NCBI GenBank assembly: GCA_003576845.1
Contig: QEVJ01000002.1
Span: forward strand, 57,868-121,867
Source of the DNA: Planctomycetota bacterium
GTDB taxonomy: Bacteria; Planctomycetota; Planctomycetia; Pirellulales; PLA5
DNA length: 64,000 bases
Reading direction: 5' to 3'
Position 1 is the first letter of the stretch, and the number at the start of each line of letters is the position of its first letter. Shown here piece after piece: positions 19,301-28,636 of this stretch. The notes under the pieces are model-generated. The model made no database searches. It was given only the letters and a program-made list of their open reading frames with translations, and had not been told where the DNA came from. The position numbers and the translations under genes were made by a program.

Positions 19301-20604
19301 CACACAACGGTGGCCTTTCCGCCCGCCGCGTTGCCATCGCCGGCGAACACGGGCGTTGCCGACAGGTAAAACACCGCGTCGCCGCTTGCATCCGCCGCCG
19401 GCGCGAGCTTGAGCCGCACTTCCTGCCGCGCGAGCACCGGATCGACAGGTTCCATCCACGCCTTCGGTCCGCCCACCTTGCCGATGTGCCCCACGCTGCT
19501 GAATTTCCACAGCGCCCCTTGCCAGCGGCCGATGTCGGTCACGATGGCCGGCACGTCCTCGGCTTTCGCGGTGCGCCACTTCGTGCGAATCGGTTCGACC
19601 AGCGGCGACCGGTCGCGCGCCGTCAGCGTTCGCCACAAGATGTCCAGATATTTGGAGTTGACGCGATGCTCGGCCGCGGCGGCTTCGATCGTCTTCTTGC
19701 CCGCGAGAATCGCCTCGCGTTCGGCGATGGTCGCGGCGAGGAACTTGTCGAGCGGCAGCCGCCCGCCTTCGTTCGTATCCCACACGAGACCTTGCAGGTT
19801 GACCCGCGTCGCGCCCGTCGCGTCGGTATAGGGCCGATAGAACCCGCGGATCTCGTCGAGAGTCTCGTTCGTCCAGTCGCGCCGCGTGGTGTGCTGCGAA
19901 AAGCGAATGCCGTCGGGCAGCAGCACGGCGTGCTCGGCGACCTGTTTGCCGGCGTCGAGATACTTGGTCAACAGCGCCGGCGACATGACGAGTGCGTTGC
20001 CCGTGTTGGTGAAGCCTTCGCCGGCCGCGCCGTCGACGGGGAATTCGCGGGCCGGGTCGAGCGTCGCGACGCCGGTCAAGTCGCGCAGCGTGTACGTGTA
20101 CTCGACGTTACTGAGCCGCCGCAGCACGACCCGGCCCGGATCGCCGGCATCCGCGCGGGCTTCGGCGTCCAAGTATTTGCCGACCCAACCGCGGAGCGCC
20201 TTTCGCTCGTCGGCGGTCGGCTGATCCGCGTCCTTGGGTGGCATCTCGCCGTTGTCGAGCATCTCCGCCACCCGTTGCCACGCGGCCGGCTTCTTGCGAA
20301 CGTTCGCGAGCCCCGCGAACTGTTCGAGGTCCAACTCGCCTTCTTTCGTTTCGGTCGAGTGGCAATCGAGGCAGTAAGTCTTGACCAGCGGCAGCACGTC
20401 GCGTGCGTACGCTTCGTCGAGCTGCGCGAACGCATCGGCGCTCGGCGCGATTGGCGCAGCGGCGGTCGGGGCCGGCCTCTCACCCGCGCCGACGAGCAGC
20501 GAGGAAACGAAGAGCAGCGCACAGAATCCGGCAACGAATGCCAGCGTGTGCCGTGGGCGATAGCGAAATCTCAATGGTCGCGAGTCGAGTGGCAAGCGAG
20601 ACAT
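16339..20604 (-). CDS. Planctomycete cytochrome-type protein with DUF1587/DUF1595/DUF1592/DUF1588/DUF1585 domains
   Basis: This 1421-residue protein has an N-terminal hydrophobic anchor (HTLAFVAGFCALLFVSSLLV). A PSCyt-like heme region follows with CLDCH near residue 83 and the conserved GEMPPKDADQP loop. DUF1587 (RRLSNVEYTYTLRDLTGV) comes next, then about 600 residues including a carbohydrate-binding-like section. The C-terminal part has DUF1595, DUF1592 (FATRLSYFLWSSAPDAELR), DUF1588 (QASTLAKQSGASRTSPILRG) and DUF1585 (CAVCHMRFDHYGFALENFD). The function of this common planctomycete family is not established; a role in periplasmic redox or polysaccharide use is inferred. It often pairs with a DUF1552 gene, which is absent here. 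It is longer than usual because of the central insert. Confidence 0.85.
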   Translation of the reverse strand: MSRLPLDSRPLRFRYRPRHTLAFVAGFCALLFVSSLLVGAGERPAPTAAAPIAPSADAFAQLDEAYARDVLPLVKTYCLDCHSTETKEGELDLEQFAGLANVRKKPAAWQRVAEMLDNGEMPPKDADQPTADERKALRGWVGKYLDAEARADAGDPGRVVLRRLSNVEYTYTLRDLTGVATLDPAREFPVDGAAGEGFTNTGNALVMSPALLTKYLDAGKQVAEHAVLLPDGIRFSQHTTRRDWTNETLDEIRGFYRPYTDATGATRVNLQGLVWDTNEGGRLPLDKFLAATIAEREAILAGKKTIEAAAAEHRVNSKYLDILWRTLTARDRSPLVEPIRTKWRTAKAEDVPAIVTDIGRWQGALWKFSSVGHIGKVGGPKAWMEPVDPVLARQEVRLKLAPAADASGDAVFYLSATPVFAGDGNAAGGKATVVWQQPRLVAPGKGDIPLADLRAVSEAWTARRGRMFASTAKSLAAAAEVRDASKPANVEELAKRHGVDADSLAAWLEFLGLESTGEAKIDSHLTKATRGGGGYDFISSWAAGDLPSVVANSSDRHVRIPGNMKPHGFAVHPSPALNVATGWRSPVSAKLRIEGTVVHAHPECGNGVVWSLEHRRGAIRRRLAEGVSHGGAPVKVGPIDSLAVLPGDFVSLVVGPRDGNHSCDLTAVDLVLVDTADAKRTWNLAADVSPDILAGNPHADRLGNANVWHFYSEPVATSAATGPAIPAGSLLATWFAATSADERRQLAEGIEKLLAAGPPADAKHPDAVLYRQLASFTGPLLRAARDDVAQLRAAGKVALGNARWGVDAAQFAADGSLSVAAPSTVEVRLPGMLADGWEFAATATLAGAEGGTPSVQVQATAAEPEPVSAPRPDLPILVPASGAARDAAIAALDAFRQVFPPALCYMKIVPVDEVVTLTLFYREDDHLRRLMLDDAAAARLDRLWDELRYVSQDALTLVDAYLQLMEYATQDADPSVFEPLRKPINDRAAAFRRRLAETEPQHVEAVLKFAELAYRRPLVAGETAELRGLYAKLRREEVSHDEAVRLTLARVLVSPAFLYKIETPPEGNASGPVNDWEFATRLSYFLWSSAPDAELRSLAASGKLRDEAVLRGQARRMLRDPKVRRLASEFACQWLHIRDVAELEEKSEKHFPTFVSVRGAIQEEAIQFFADLFARGGSVLEIIDADHTFVNETLAKHYGIEGVSGDEWRRVDGMKARGRGGVLAQASTLAKQSGASRTSPILRGTWISEVLLGERLPRPPKNVPQLPDDEAATANLTVRQLVERHSSDPKCAVCHMRFDHYGFALENFDAIGRYREKDLGDRPIDAHVKTPDGFEMNGVAGLREYLVTKRRDAVVRQFCRKLLGYALGRAVQLSDEPLLAAMQEELRAKNYDVSLAVEKIVLSRQFREIRGRDAAAEPEAH

Positions 20605-20827
20605 GCGAAGTTTCCTAGGCGGGAATATCGGGGGCAGGAAGCTACATTATCTGACAATCTCCCGCCGCGTCAAATTCGCCCGGCGATATTCCCTCACTGG
20701 TGCAAAAAATGCCCGGAAAATCCCACTGCGCGAAATCGTGCGCCGCTCCGCTTGCCGCGGGACACGCTTGCCGGTTAGGCTGCCGGTAATCTCAAGCCCA
20801 CGTGTGACTCTTTGCCCTGACGCTGCC

Positions 20828-21121
20828 ATGTCCCGCTCCCGTCTCGACGACGACGATGATGCAGACGGCGACTGGGACGACGACGCTGACATCGACGCCT
20901 TCAACGGGTACGACTCGCAAGCCGACGAAGACGAACCGACGGTCCCGTGTCCCTACTGCCGCCGGGAGATCCACGAAGACTCGAACCAATGCCCATATTG
21001 CGAGCGATACATTTCGCGCGAAGACGCCCCGCGGCAGCCGAAACCGTGGTGGTTGATTGTCGGCGTGATCGTGTGCCTGTATGCCGTCTGGCGGTGGCTG
21101 TGGTGGCCCGCCGGTGAATGA
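20828..21121 (+). CDS. Small membrane-anchored zinc-ribbon protein
   Basis: This 97-residue protein has a very acidic N-terminus (a DDDDDADGDWDDDAD run), then CPYCRREIHEDSNQCPYC, which supplies two CxxC knuckles for one zinc ribbon. A single membrane helix ends it (WWLIVGVIVCLYAVWRWLWW). The function is unknown; zinc ribbons with one helix are common in planctomycetes. ATG 20828 gives a compact protein; the open frame upstream to 20603 is Arg-rich and unlikely to be coding. Confidence 0.7.
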   Translation: MSRSRLDDDDDADGDWDDDADIDAFNGYDSQADEDEPTVPCPYCRREIHEDSNQCPYCERYISREDAPRQPKPWWLIVGVIVCLYAVWRWLWWPAGE

Positions 21122-21122
21122 A

Positions 21123-21779
21123 TCACGGCGCGTCGGTTGCTGTCGGCTCCGGCGCCTTCGGTTTTTCGTCCGTGGGCGTCCTTGTCTGGGGTGTTTGACC
21201 GGACTTTTCGCCGACGAGGTTGACGTGCGCCGTCCCCAGCGGAACGAGATTGCGCCCCGCGTCGCTGGCAAAGATCCGCATGTCGCGGCTCTCGAACGGC
21301 CCCTTGCTGCCGCGGCCATAGCGGACAACGTCGAGCTGCCCGCCCTCCGGCGTTGCTCGCAAATCGGCGTGGCGCACGCCCAAGGCATCGGTCACACGCA
21401 GGTGCTGCGTGCTGTGCAGCTTGCTCGTCGACGTGTCGATGCTGGCCGCAGTGGCGACCAGCATACCGGTCGATACGACCGCGGATTTCGTGCGTGCCGC
21501 GTCGAGTTCGCCCGTCGCCTTCGCCCGATTGACGGTCAGTTCGTTGCCGGTGAAGCTTTCGGCGGTCACGTTGCGCGATTTCACCTGCGTCGACGCCAGC
21601 TCCTCGCTGGTAATCGCCTTGCTCGTGAGCGACTGCGCGACGGCGGCATCTCCGCACACGAGTTTTTCGCACCGCACTGTTCCGAACTGTACGTCGACCA
21701 TCGTGATGCGCGGCTGCAACGCCAAGCCAATGGCCAAGACCAGCAACGGGTACACAATCCAGCGTTCGCGGTCGGACAT
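21123..21779 (-). CDS. Uncharacterised membrane-anchored protein with repetitive strand-rich body
   Basis: From ATG 21779 this is 218 residues, with one N-terminal helix (WIVYPLLVLAIGLALQP) and an outward body rich in Ser/Thr/Val repeats such as SLTSKAITSEELASTQVKSR and AESFTGNELTVNRAKATGEL. This spacing suggests a beta-solenoid or a coiled stalk. The C-terminus is Pro/Thr/Lys-rich. An upstream ATG at 21827 would add 16 residues, but GGAG before 21779 and the helix position favour the shorter form. It converges with the zinc-ribbon gene, with one base between their stops. No family was recognised. Confidence 0.6.
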   Translation of the reverse strand: MSDRERWIVYPLLVLAIGLALQPRITMVDVQFGTVRCEKLVCGDAAVAQSLTSKAITSEELASTQVKSRNVTAESFTGNELTVNRAKATGELDAARTKSAVVSTGMLVATAASIDTSTSKLHSTQHLRVTDALGVRHADLRATPEGGQLDVVRYGRGSKGPFESRDMRIFASDAGRNLVPLGTAHVNLVGEKSGQTPQTRTPTDEKPKAPEPTATDAP

Positions 21780-21927
21780 AATCGGGCGGCTCCGCAGCGA
21801 TTGGAACAAGCGGTTCTTCGACGACAACCGCTCATTAAACCGCCCGCCGCAATACGCGAACAGGGTGGATGCTGCTGCATTTTCAACTCTCCGGCCCGCA
21901 TTTCGAGACGAGCTTGAGCGTCGTCAA

Positions 21928-22054
21928 AACGCCGAGACGCCCAGGCACGGAGAAATCAAATCGACGATTGCCAAGCGATGCGCACAGTCAGGTTCGATTC
22001 TTCATTCTTCTTTTTGCCTTTTGCATTTCCTCCGTGTCTCCGCGCCTCCGTGTT
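21928..22054. repeat. Inverted repeat with TTCATTCTTC/TTTTGCATTT words
   Basis: Arms at about 21928-21956 and 22025-22054 pair imperfectly (CCGAGACGC against GCGCCTCCG type words). The middle has TTCATTCTTCTTTTTGCC, akin to the repeats at 25276-25338 and 35056-35160. It lies just downstream of ribH. Confidence 0.55.
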
Positions 22055-22072
22055 TCAATTGAACCCGTACGC

Positions 22073-22558
22073 CTAATAGGATTCGCCGCCGCCGTCGATC
22101 TCGTCGAGCAGATTGACCATCCGCAGTGCCGCTTCGGCGCATTCCGCGCCCTTGTTCCCCTGCCGCCCGCCGGCGCGATGGATCGCTTGCTCCAGATTGT
22201 CGCAGGTCAGCACGCCGAACAGCACGGGCAGACGGTGCTTGAGGCCGATCCGCATGATCGCCAAACTAACCGCGCGATTGATGTGCTGGTCGTGCGTCGT
22301 GTCGCCGCGAATGACTGCCCCCAGGCAAAGCACGGCGGCATACTTGCCCGTCGCCGCCATCGCCTGAGCGGCGAGCGGAATCTCGAACGCCCCGGGAGTC
22401 CAAGCAACGTCCATCGCCTCGTCGGCCACGCCGTGAGCCCGAAGCGTATCGAGCGCCCCCGCGAGCAGCTTCGACGTGATCGTCTCGTTGTACCGCGAAA
22501 CGACGACCGCAAACCGGCCGGGAGCAGAGGACAGCGGGCCTTGGAATTCTGTCAGCAT
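22073..22558 (-). CDS. ribH: 6,7-dimethyl-8-ribityllumazine synthase
   Basis: This 161-residue enzyme condenses 5-amino-6-ribitylaminouracil with 3,4-dihydroxy-2-butanone 4-phosphate in riboflavin synthesis. Family motifs are VVVSRYNETITSKLL at the N-terminus, VAWTPGAFEIPLAAQAM, and the phosphate/active-site segment GAVIRGDTTHDQHI, which contains the catalytic His. GVLTCDNLEQAIHRAGG and GNKGAECAEAALRM complete the fold. Length is standard. Its partner riboflavin synthase lies about 35 kb away at 57458-58051, so the pathway is dispersed. Confidence 0.95.
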   Translation of the reverse strand: MLTEFQGPLSSAPGRFAVVVSRYNETITSKLLAGALDTLRAHGVADEAMDVAWTPGAFEIPLAAQAMAATGKYAAVLCLGAVIRGDTTHDQHINRAVSLAIMRIGLKHRLPVLFGVLTCDNLEQAIHRAGGRQGNKGAECAEAALRMVNLLDEIDGGGESY

Positions 22559-22571
22559 TGGGAGAAGTCTG

Positions 22572-22731
22572 AAGTCTCAAGTATCAAGGATCAAATAAGG
22601 CGTAAGATTCAAGTCTTAACCGGGTTAGCGTGCTTCACGGCTCGTTCGGAATTGCTCATTGATTGGTCATTGCGATTTCGGCATTGAGAATTCGGCCTTA
22701 AGCCTTATTTGAACCTTGATACTTAAGACTT
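22572..22731. repeat. 35-bp inverted repeat (TCAAATAAGG family)
   Basis: Arms at 22572-22606 and 22697-22731 pair over 35 bases with a few mismatches. They share ATCAAGGxTCAAATAAGG. The element fills the gap between the rho stop and the ribH start. The same words form a perfect 22-bp repeat at 60698-60822. Confidence 0.8.
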
Positions 22732-22743
22732 GAACCTTCCTGC

Positions 22744-24198
<1,455 letters not shown>

Positions 24199-24330
24199 GG
24201 CGAGAACTCCAGACGTGCGGTGCGGTTGCCGGGCGCGCGAACGGCGCCGAGCGGAGGGAAATGGCAAATTGCGGGGGAAACCCCAAGTGCGGACGCGGAC
24301 AGGAAGGGAGCCAAACCGGACGATCGCCGA

Positions 24331-24351
24331 CCGCGCGACGTGATCGCGCGG
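24331..24351. repeat. Perfect hairpin in the rho leader region
   Basis: CCGCGCGA and TCGCGCGG flank a five-base loop. On the minus strand it falls between coaE and rho, about 130 bases before the rho ATG. It lacks a T-run. It could be part of a rho leader attenuator or a coaE 3' hairpin. Confidence 0.4.
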
Positions 24352-24478
24352 CGGGACGTTTGCGGCGTGGCAAGCTTCGGACGGTTCGCGGCCGCGCGAA
24401 CGCGCCGCCGCGATGGGAGGACTCGTGACAAGACTGGCTCATCCGCGGCGGAGCGAACGTCCGCAGCGAATGTGTGTT

Positions 24479-25153
24479 TCAGGCGGGATTTGCGGTCAAG
24501 AAAGCGCTCCAAAAACGCTCGACCCAGCCGCGCAATTGTTCCAAATCTCCGGAGTTATCTATTTCAAAATCGGCGTGCTGCCGTTTGGCTTGCAATGTTT
24601 CCTGTGCGCCCTCACGGGCGTCAAATTCGGCTTCCGTCCACCCTCGGCCCTTCGCTCGCGCGAGCCGCGTTTCCCGCGGCGCGTCGACGTATACCAGCAC
24701 GTCGCACATTGCGTCCCAGCCGGCTTCGACCAGCAGGGCCGCGTCGACGACGATCGCTTTTACTCGCCCGCCGGCGGCGAAGGCATCGGCTTGCTGCCTC
24801 AATCGCGCCGCGATTCGGCCGTGCGTGAGTTGTTCGAGAAACCTTCGTTCGGCGGCCGCATCGCGCGGCGATTGGTCGGTAGGAATATGAATTTCGCCGC
24901 CCGTTGGTTTCGGCGTACTTGTGGCCGGCGGTCCGAACACGATCCTCGCCACGGCGTGACGGTCGATTTCTCCGCCGTCGTCCAATATCGCCTCGCCCCA
25001 TCGGTCGCGGAGGGCTTGCTTGACCTCGACTTCCCTTAATACTTCGTGGCCCGCCTTGTCCGCATCGAGCACGCCGCAGCCAAGCTCGGCCAACATCCGC
25101 GTAACCCGGCTCTTCCCGCTGGCAACGCCGCCGAGAACGCCGATCACGCGCAT
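24479..25153 (-). CDS. coaE: Dephospho-CoA kinase
   Basis: This 224-residue P-loop kinase phosphorylates dephospho-CoA in the last step of coenzyme A synthesis. It starts MRVIGVLGGVASGKSRV with a clear Walker A. It continues with GVLDADKAGHEVL (DAD motif) and VVDAALLVEAGWD, then VYVDAPRETRLARAKGR, the lid/arginine region. A Pro/Thr-rich insert around residue 85 (GPPATSTPKPTGG) is unusual. ATG 25153 gives the expected N-terminus; an upstream in-frame ATG would run into the repeat at 25166. Confidence 0.9.
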   Translation of the reverse strand: MRVIGVLGGVASGKSRVTRMLAELGCGVLDADKAGHEVLREVEVKQALRDRWGEAILDDGGEIDRHAVARIVFGPPATSTPKPTGGEIHIPTDQSPRDAAAERRFLEQLTHGRIAARLRQQADAFAAGGRVKAIVVDAALLVEAGWDAMCDVLVYVDAPRETRLARAKGRGWTEAEFDAREGAQETLQAKRQHADFEIDNSGDLEQLRGWVERFWSAFLTANPA

Positions 25154-25165
25154 CGAAAAGCTCGT

Positions 25166-25256
25166 GTAGGATGGGTCGAGCAACGCGAGACCCACCACGG
25201 TTTCGAAATGGACGCGCAATCCATCGGTGGGCCTCGCGTTGCTCGACCCACCCTAC
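25166..25256. repeat. 31-bp inverted repeat (GGGTCGAGCAACGCGAG family)
   Basis: Arms at 25166-25196 and 25226-25256 pair over 31 bases with two mismatches around a 29-base loop. It is the first of two consecutive, unrelated hairpin elements in the polA-coaE gap. Confidence 0.85.
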
Positions 25257-25275
25257 AATTCTAGCCGCACGCAAG

Positions 25276-25338
25276 AATGCAAAAGGCAAAATGAAGAATG
25301 AAAAATGGCATTTCATTCTTCATTTTGCATTCTGCATT
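25276..25338. repeat. Inverted repeat (GCAAAATGAAGAATGAAA family) abutting the polA stop
   Basis: Core arms at 25286-25303 and 25311-25328 pair perfectly over 18 bases. Pairing extends imperfectly to 28 bases and reaches the polA stop codon. Similar words occur at 21995-22030 and 35056-35160. Confidence 0.85.
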
Positions 25339-28316
25339 TATTCGCACTCCGCCCAGTTGCGGCCGGTCTTTACGTCGACCTTGAGCGGCACGTCGAGCGG
25401 CATCGCGCCGGTCATCTCCTCGACGACCAACGTTCGCAGGTCCTCGGCTTCTTCAGCCGGAACCTCGAACATCAGCTCGTCGTGAATCTGCAATAGCATT
25501 TTCGCCGCCCGCCGCTCGCGTTGCAAGCGATGGAACACGGCGATCATGGCTTTTTTTATGATGTCGGCCGCGGAACCCTGAATGACCGTGTTCACGGCGG
25601 TTCGTTCGCCCAGGTTGAGCTGCCGGTTGTTGCCCCGCTCGTCGGCGTCGCGAACGCCGTAGATCTTCCGCCGCCGCCCGAGCATCGTGCTCACATATTG
25701 CTCGCGGGCGCATGCGTCGAGCGTTTGGGCGATGAACGCCTCGACGCCCGGATAGCGGCGGAAATAGGCGTCGATGAACTCCGCCGCCTCGCCCTTGGCA
25801 ATATCGAGCGTCTGCGCCAGCCCGAACGCGCTCTGACCATAGATCACGCCGAAATTGACCGCCTTCGCGCTCCGCCGCTGGGATGACGTCACCTCCGCAA
25901 GCGGAACGCCGTACACCTCCGCCGCCACGCGGGCGTGAATGTCCTCGTCGTTGGCAAACGACTGGCACAAGGTCGTGTCGCCGCTGAAATGGGCCAACAC
26001 CCGCAGCTCGATCTGCGAATAGTCCGCCGCCAACAGTACCCAACCGTCGCAGCCGGGCACGAACGCCGAGCGAATCTCGCGCCCTACGTCGGTCCGGATC
26101 GGGATGTTCTGCAAATTCGGGTCGTTCGAGCTCAGCCGCCCCGTCGCCGCCACGACCTGATTGAAAGACGTGTGAATCCGGCAGGTCCGCTCGTTGACCA
26201 TCGCCGGCAAAGCGTCGACGTACGTCCCCTTGAGCTTCGCGTATTGCCGATGCTCGATGATGAGCGCGGGCAGCGGATGGATCTTTGCCAGATCGGCGAG
26301 GACGTCGGCATCGGTGCTCGGGCCGGTCTTCGTCTTGCGGCCCACCGGCAGCTTGAGCTCGTTGAACAGCACGTCCTGAAGCTGCTTGGGCGAGGCGATA
26401 TTGAACTCGCGGCCCGCGGCGGCGTAAACCTGTCCCACTAACTCTGCCAGCTTCGCGTCGAACCGCACGCTCAGTTCGCGCAGCCGCTCGACGTCGACCT
26501 TGATCCCGTTGTACTCCAGCTCGACCAGCACTTCGATAAGCGGAATCTCCAATTCCTCGAACAGGGGCACGAGCCCCAACGCTTCGAGCCGCTCCGCCAA
26601 CAGCGGCCGCAACCGCACCGGCACGTCCGCGTCTTCGGCGGCATAGTGGGCGATGTCCGCGATCGGCACGTCGTCCATCCGCTTTTGATTCTTGCCCGTG
26701 CCGATCAGCTCGACGATCTTGGTCGTCGTGTGGCCGAGGTATTTGAGCGCGAGGTCGTCGAGGTTGTGGCTTCGTTCGCCGGCTTCGAGCAGGTAGCTGG
26801 CGATCATCGTGTCGAAATCGACGCCGCGAACGTAAACCCCGGCCGACCGCAGCACGATCATGTCGTACTTGAGATTCTGTCCCAGCTTTTTTACGTTCGG
26901 CTCTTCGAGCACCGGCTTGAGAGCCGCAAGCGTTCCGGCCGGATCGAGCAGCCGCGAACCGGCGGGACCGCGAACCGGCAAATAGTAGGCTTCGCCCGGC
27001 TTCCAGGCGAACGAATACCCGACGATTTCCGCTTCGCGAGCGCGCAGGCTCGTCGTTTCCGTGTCGAACGATATGAGCGGTTGCCTGGCCAGTTCGGCGA
27101 CGAACTCGGCGAGCGCTTCGCTCGTGTCGATCGTGCGGTAATTCGTGTTCCAGTCGATCCGCGTCGTTGCCTGCGATTGCTCTGTCGCCGGCAGCAAATC
27201 CACGTCCTCCGCCGCGTCGCCGGCCGCAGCGACCTCATTGCCGGGCGGCGTGGAGATTGCGGTTTGCATGCCATCGGCCGGCGGTAGCGAGATCGTCGCG
27301 ATCTTTTCTCGCAAACTGCGAAAGCCGAACTCGCGGCACAATTCGACGGCCGGCCGACGATCGAAGTCGTGTACCCGGCCCAAACACCAGTCGACCTCCA
27401 GCGGCACGTCCGTCGTCAACCGCACCAACTGGCGGCTCACAAAAGCCAATTCGCGCGAGGCCAGCAAATTGTCCTTCCGCTTGCCCTTGGGCAGCTCGTC
27501 TGCTCGGGCGTAAAGCTCGTCCAGCGAGCCGAACTTTTCGAGCCACTCGCGGGCTACCTTCGGACCAACCAGCGGCACGCCCGGGATGTTGTCGACCGAA
27601 TCGCCAACGAGCGACTGAAAGTCGACAACCTGCTCCGGCCGAATACCCCAATCCGCCAGCAGCGCCGCGCGGTCCATCGTCTCGTGCTTGCGGACGTTGT
27701 AGACCTTCACGCGGTCGGTGATCAGTTGCCGGCAATCCTTGTCGCCCGTGACGAGGTAGCACTCGCCGCCCCGTTCGTCCGTTTGCCGGGCGAGCATCGC
27801 CAGAATGTCGTCCGCTTCATAGCCGGGACAGTCGAGCACGGCGACTTGCAGCGCGTCGAGCATCCGGCGGATCGAACCGAACTGCGGCCCGAGATCGGTC
27901 GGCAGCTCGGCTCGCGTTCCCTTGTACTCCGCGAACAGCTCGTGGCGGAACGTCGGCTCGCTGCGGTCGAACGCGCAAAACAAATAATCCGGTTTCTTAG
28001 CTTCTAAGAGAAACAGCACGTCGCGGGTAAAACCGAAGACGGCGTTCACCGGCTGCCCCGCCGGGCTGGTCATCTCCGGAATCGCGTGAAAAACTTGGAA
28101 GATCAGCGAATTGGCGTCGACGACCCAGACGGTCTTGCCGGCAAGCGAATCGGGAGGACCGACGGCACGCGACGGGCGTCCGGGCGAAGCGACGACGACC
28201 GGTTCGATCGCGCCGCCGTCGGGCACGGGAGTGCCTGACCTACTTGCTGACCGACGTTCGGACCGCGGCTCCATGCCGGGAAGGGTCGCTTGGCGCGGGC
28301 TGGGTTGTCTTTTCAT
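25338..28316 (-). CDS. polA: DNA polymerase I
   Basis: This protein of about 992 residues has three domains. The 5'-nuclease has VWVVDANSLIFQVFHAIPEM, YEADDILAMLAR, VTGDKDCRQL and GDSVDNIPGVPLVGPK. The 3'-5' exonuclease has FDTETTSLRAREAEIVGY, DFDTMIASYLL and HYAAEDADV, with the metal-binding acidic residues present, so proofreading looks active. The polymerase has LLAADYSQIELRVLAHFSG, RRSAKAVNFGVIYGQ and LLQIHDELMFEV. It fills gaps and replaces RNA primers. ATG 28316 starts MKRQPSPRQATLPGM; the frame is open for 75 more codons upstream, but that part does not look like polymerase. Confidence 0.95.
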   Translation of the reverse strand: MKRQPSPRQATLPGMEPRSERRSASRSGTPVPDGGAIEPVVVASPGRPSRAVGPPDSLAGKTVWVVDANSLIFQVFHAIPEMTSPAGQPVNAVFGFTRDVLFLLEAKKPDYLFCAFDRSEPTFRHELFAEYKGTRAELPTDLGPQFGSIRRMLDALQVAVLDCPGYEADDILAMLARQTDERGGECYLVTGDKDCRQLITDRVKVYNVRKHETMDRAALLADWGIRPEQVVDFQSLVGDSVDNIPGVPLVGPKVAREWLEKFGSLDELYARADELPKGKRKDNLLASRELAFVSRQLVRLTTDVPLEVDWCLGRVHDFDRRPAVELCREFGFRSLREKIATISLPPADGMQTAISTPPGNEVAAAGDAAEDVDLLPATEQSQATTRIDWNTNYRTIDTSEALAEFVAELARQPLISFDTETTSLRAREAEIVGYSFAWKPGEAYYLPVRGPAGSRLLDPAGTLAALKPVLEEPNVKKLGQNLKYDMIVLRSAGVYVRGVDFDTMIASYLLEAGERSHNLDDLALKYLGHTTTKIVELIGTGKNQKRMDDVPIADIAHYAAEDADVPVRLRPLLAERLEALGLVPLFEELEIPLIEVLVELEYNGIKVDVERLRELSVRFDAKLAELVGQVYAAAGREFNIASPKQLQDVLFNELKLPVGRKTKTGPSTDADVLADLAKIHPLPALIIEHRQYAKLKGTYVDALPAMVNERTCRIHTSFNQVVAATGRLSSNDPNLQNIPIRTDVGREIRSAFVPGCDGWVLLAADYSQIELRVLAHFSGDTTLCQSFANDEDIHARVAAEVYGVPLAEVTSSQRRSAKAVNFGVIYGQSAFGLAQTLDIAKGEAAEFIDAYFRRYPGVEAFIAQTLDACAREQYVSTMLGRRRKIYGVRDADERGNNRQLNLGERTAVNTVIQGSAADIIKKAMIAVFHRLQRERRAAKMLLQIHDELMFEVPAEEAEDLRTLVVEEMTGAMPLDVPLKVDVKTGRNWAECE

Positions 28317-28636
28317 GCCAGGCAAGTCGCGCCGGACGCGATCGAAGAGCAAAGGACGTGACGCGAGCGCCGGTGCAGCGACGCGCAGGTTCACGGCGCC
28401 GCAGCGCGGCGCCGGTTGGATGGGTGCTGTCGATCCTAGGGGCACGCCGCACACCCTGTCAAGGAACTCCGCCTGCTCCGGCCGGCGCGGTTCGGGCTCT
28501 CCCAACGGCTGCCGAAACGCCGCGGCCCTTGACGAACGCAATGCCGCCCGACGAGTTTCCCACGATTGGCCGCCCCGACCGCCGATCTTGGATATTGGGT
28601 CGCCGCGCGCCGTTCGACAGATAGGAGAGCATAGCG
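28317..28636. promoter_or_regulatory. Divergent intergenic region between polA and the exported hypothetical gene
   Basis: These 320 bases separate divergent starts and must hold promoters for both genes, but no good -35/-10 pair was recognised on either strand. A GGAG ribosome-binding site precedes ATG 28637. Confidence 0.4.

Noticed and set aside
16225..20778. Long plus-strand open frames opposite the DUF1592-type gene
   Set aside because: Their composition is Arg-rich and no domain is visible, while the minus strand encodes a full known architecture.
28317..28541. 75-residue N-terminal extension of polA
   Set aside because: It lacks polymerase similarity and fills the divergent promoter region.
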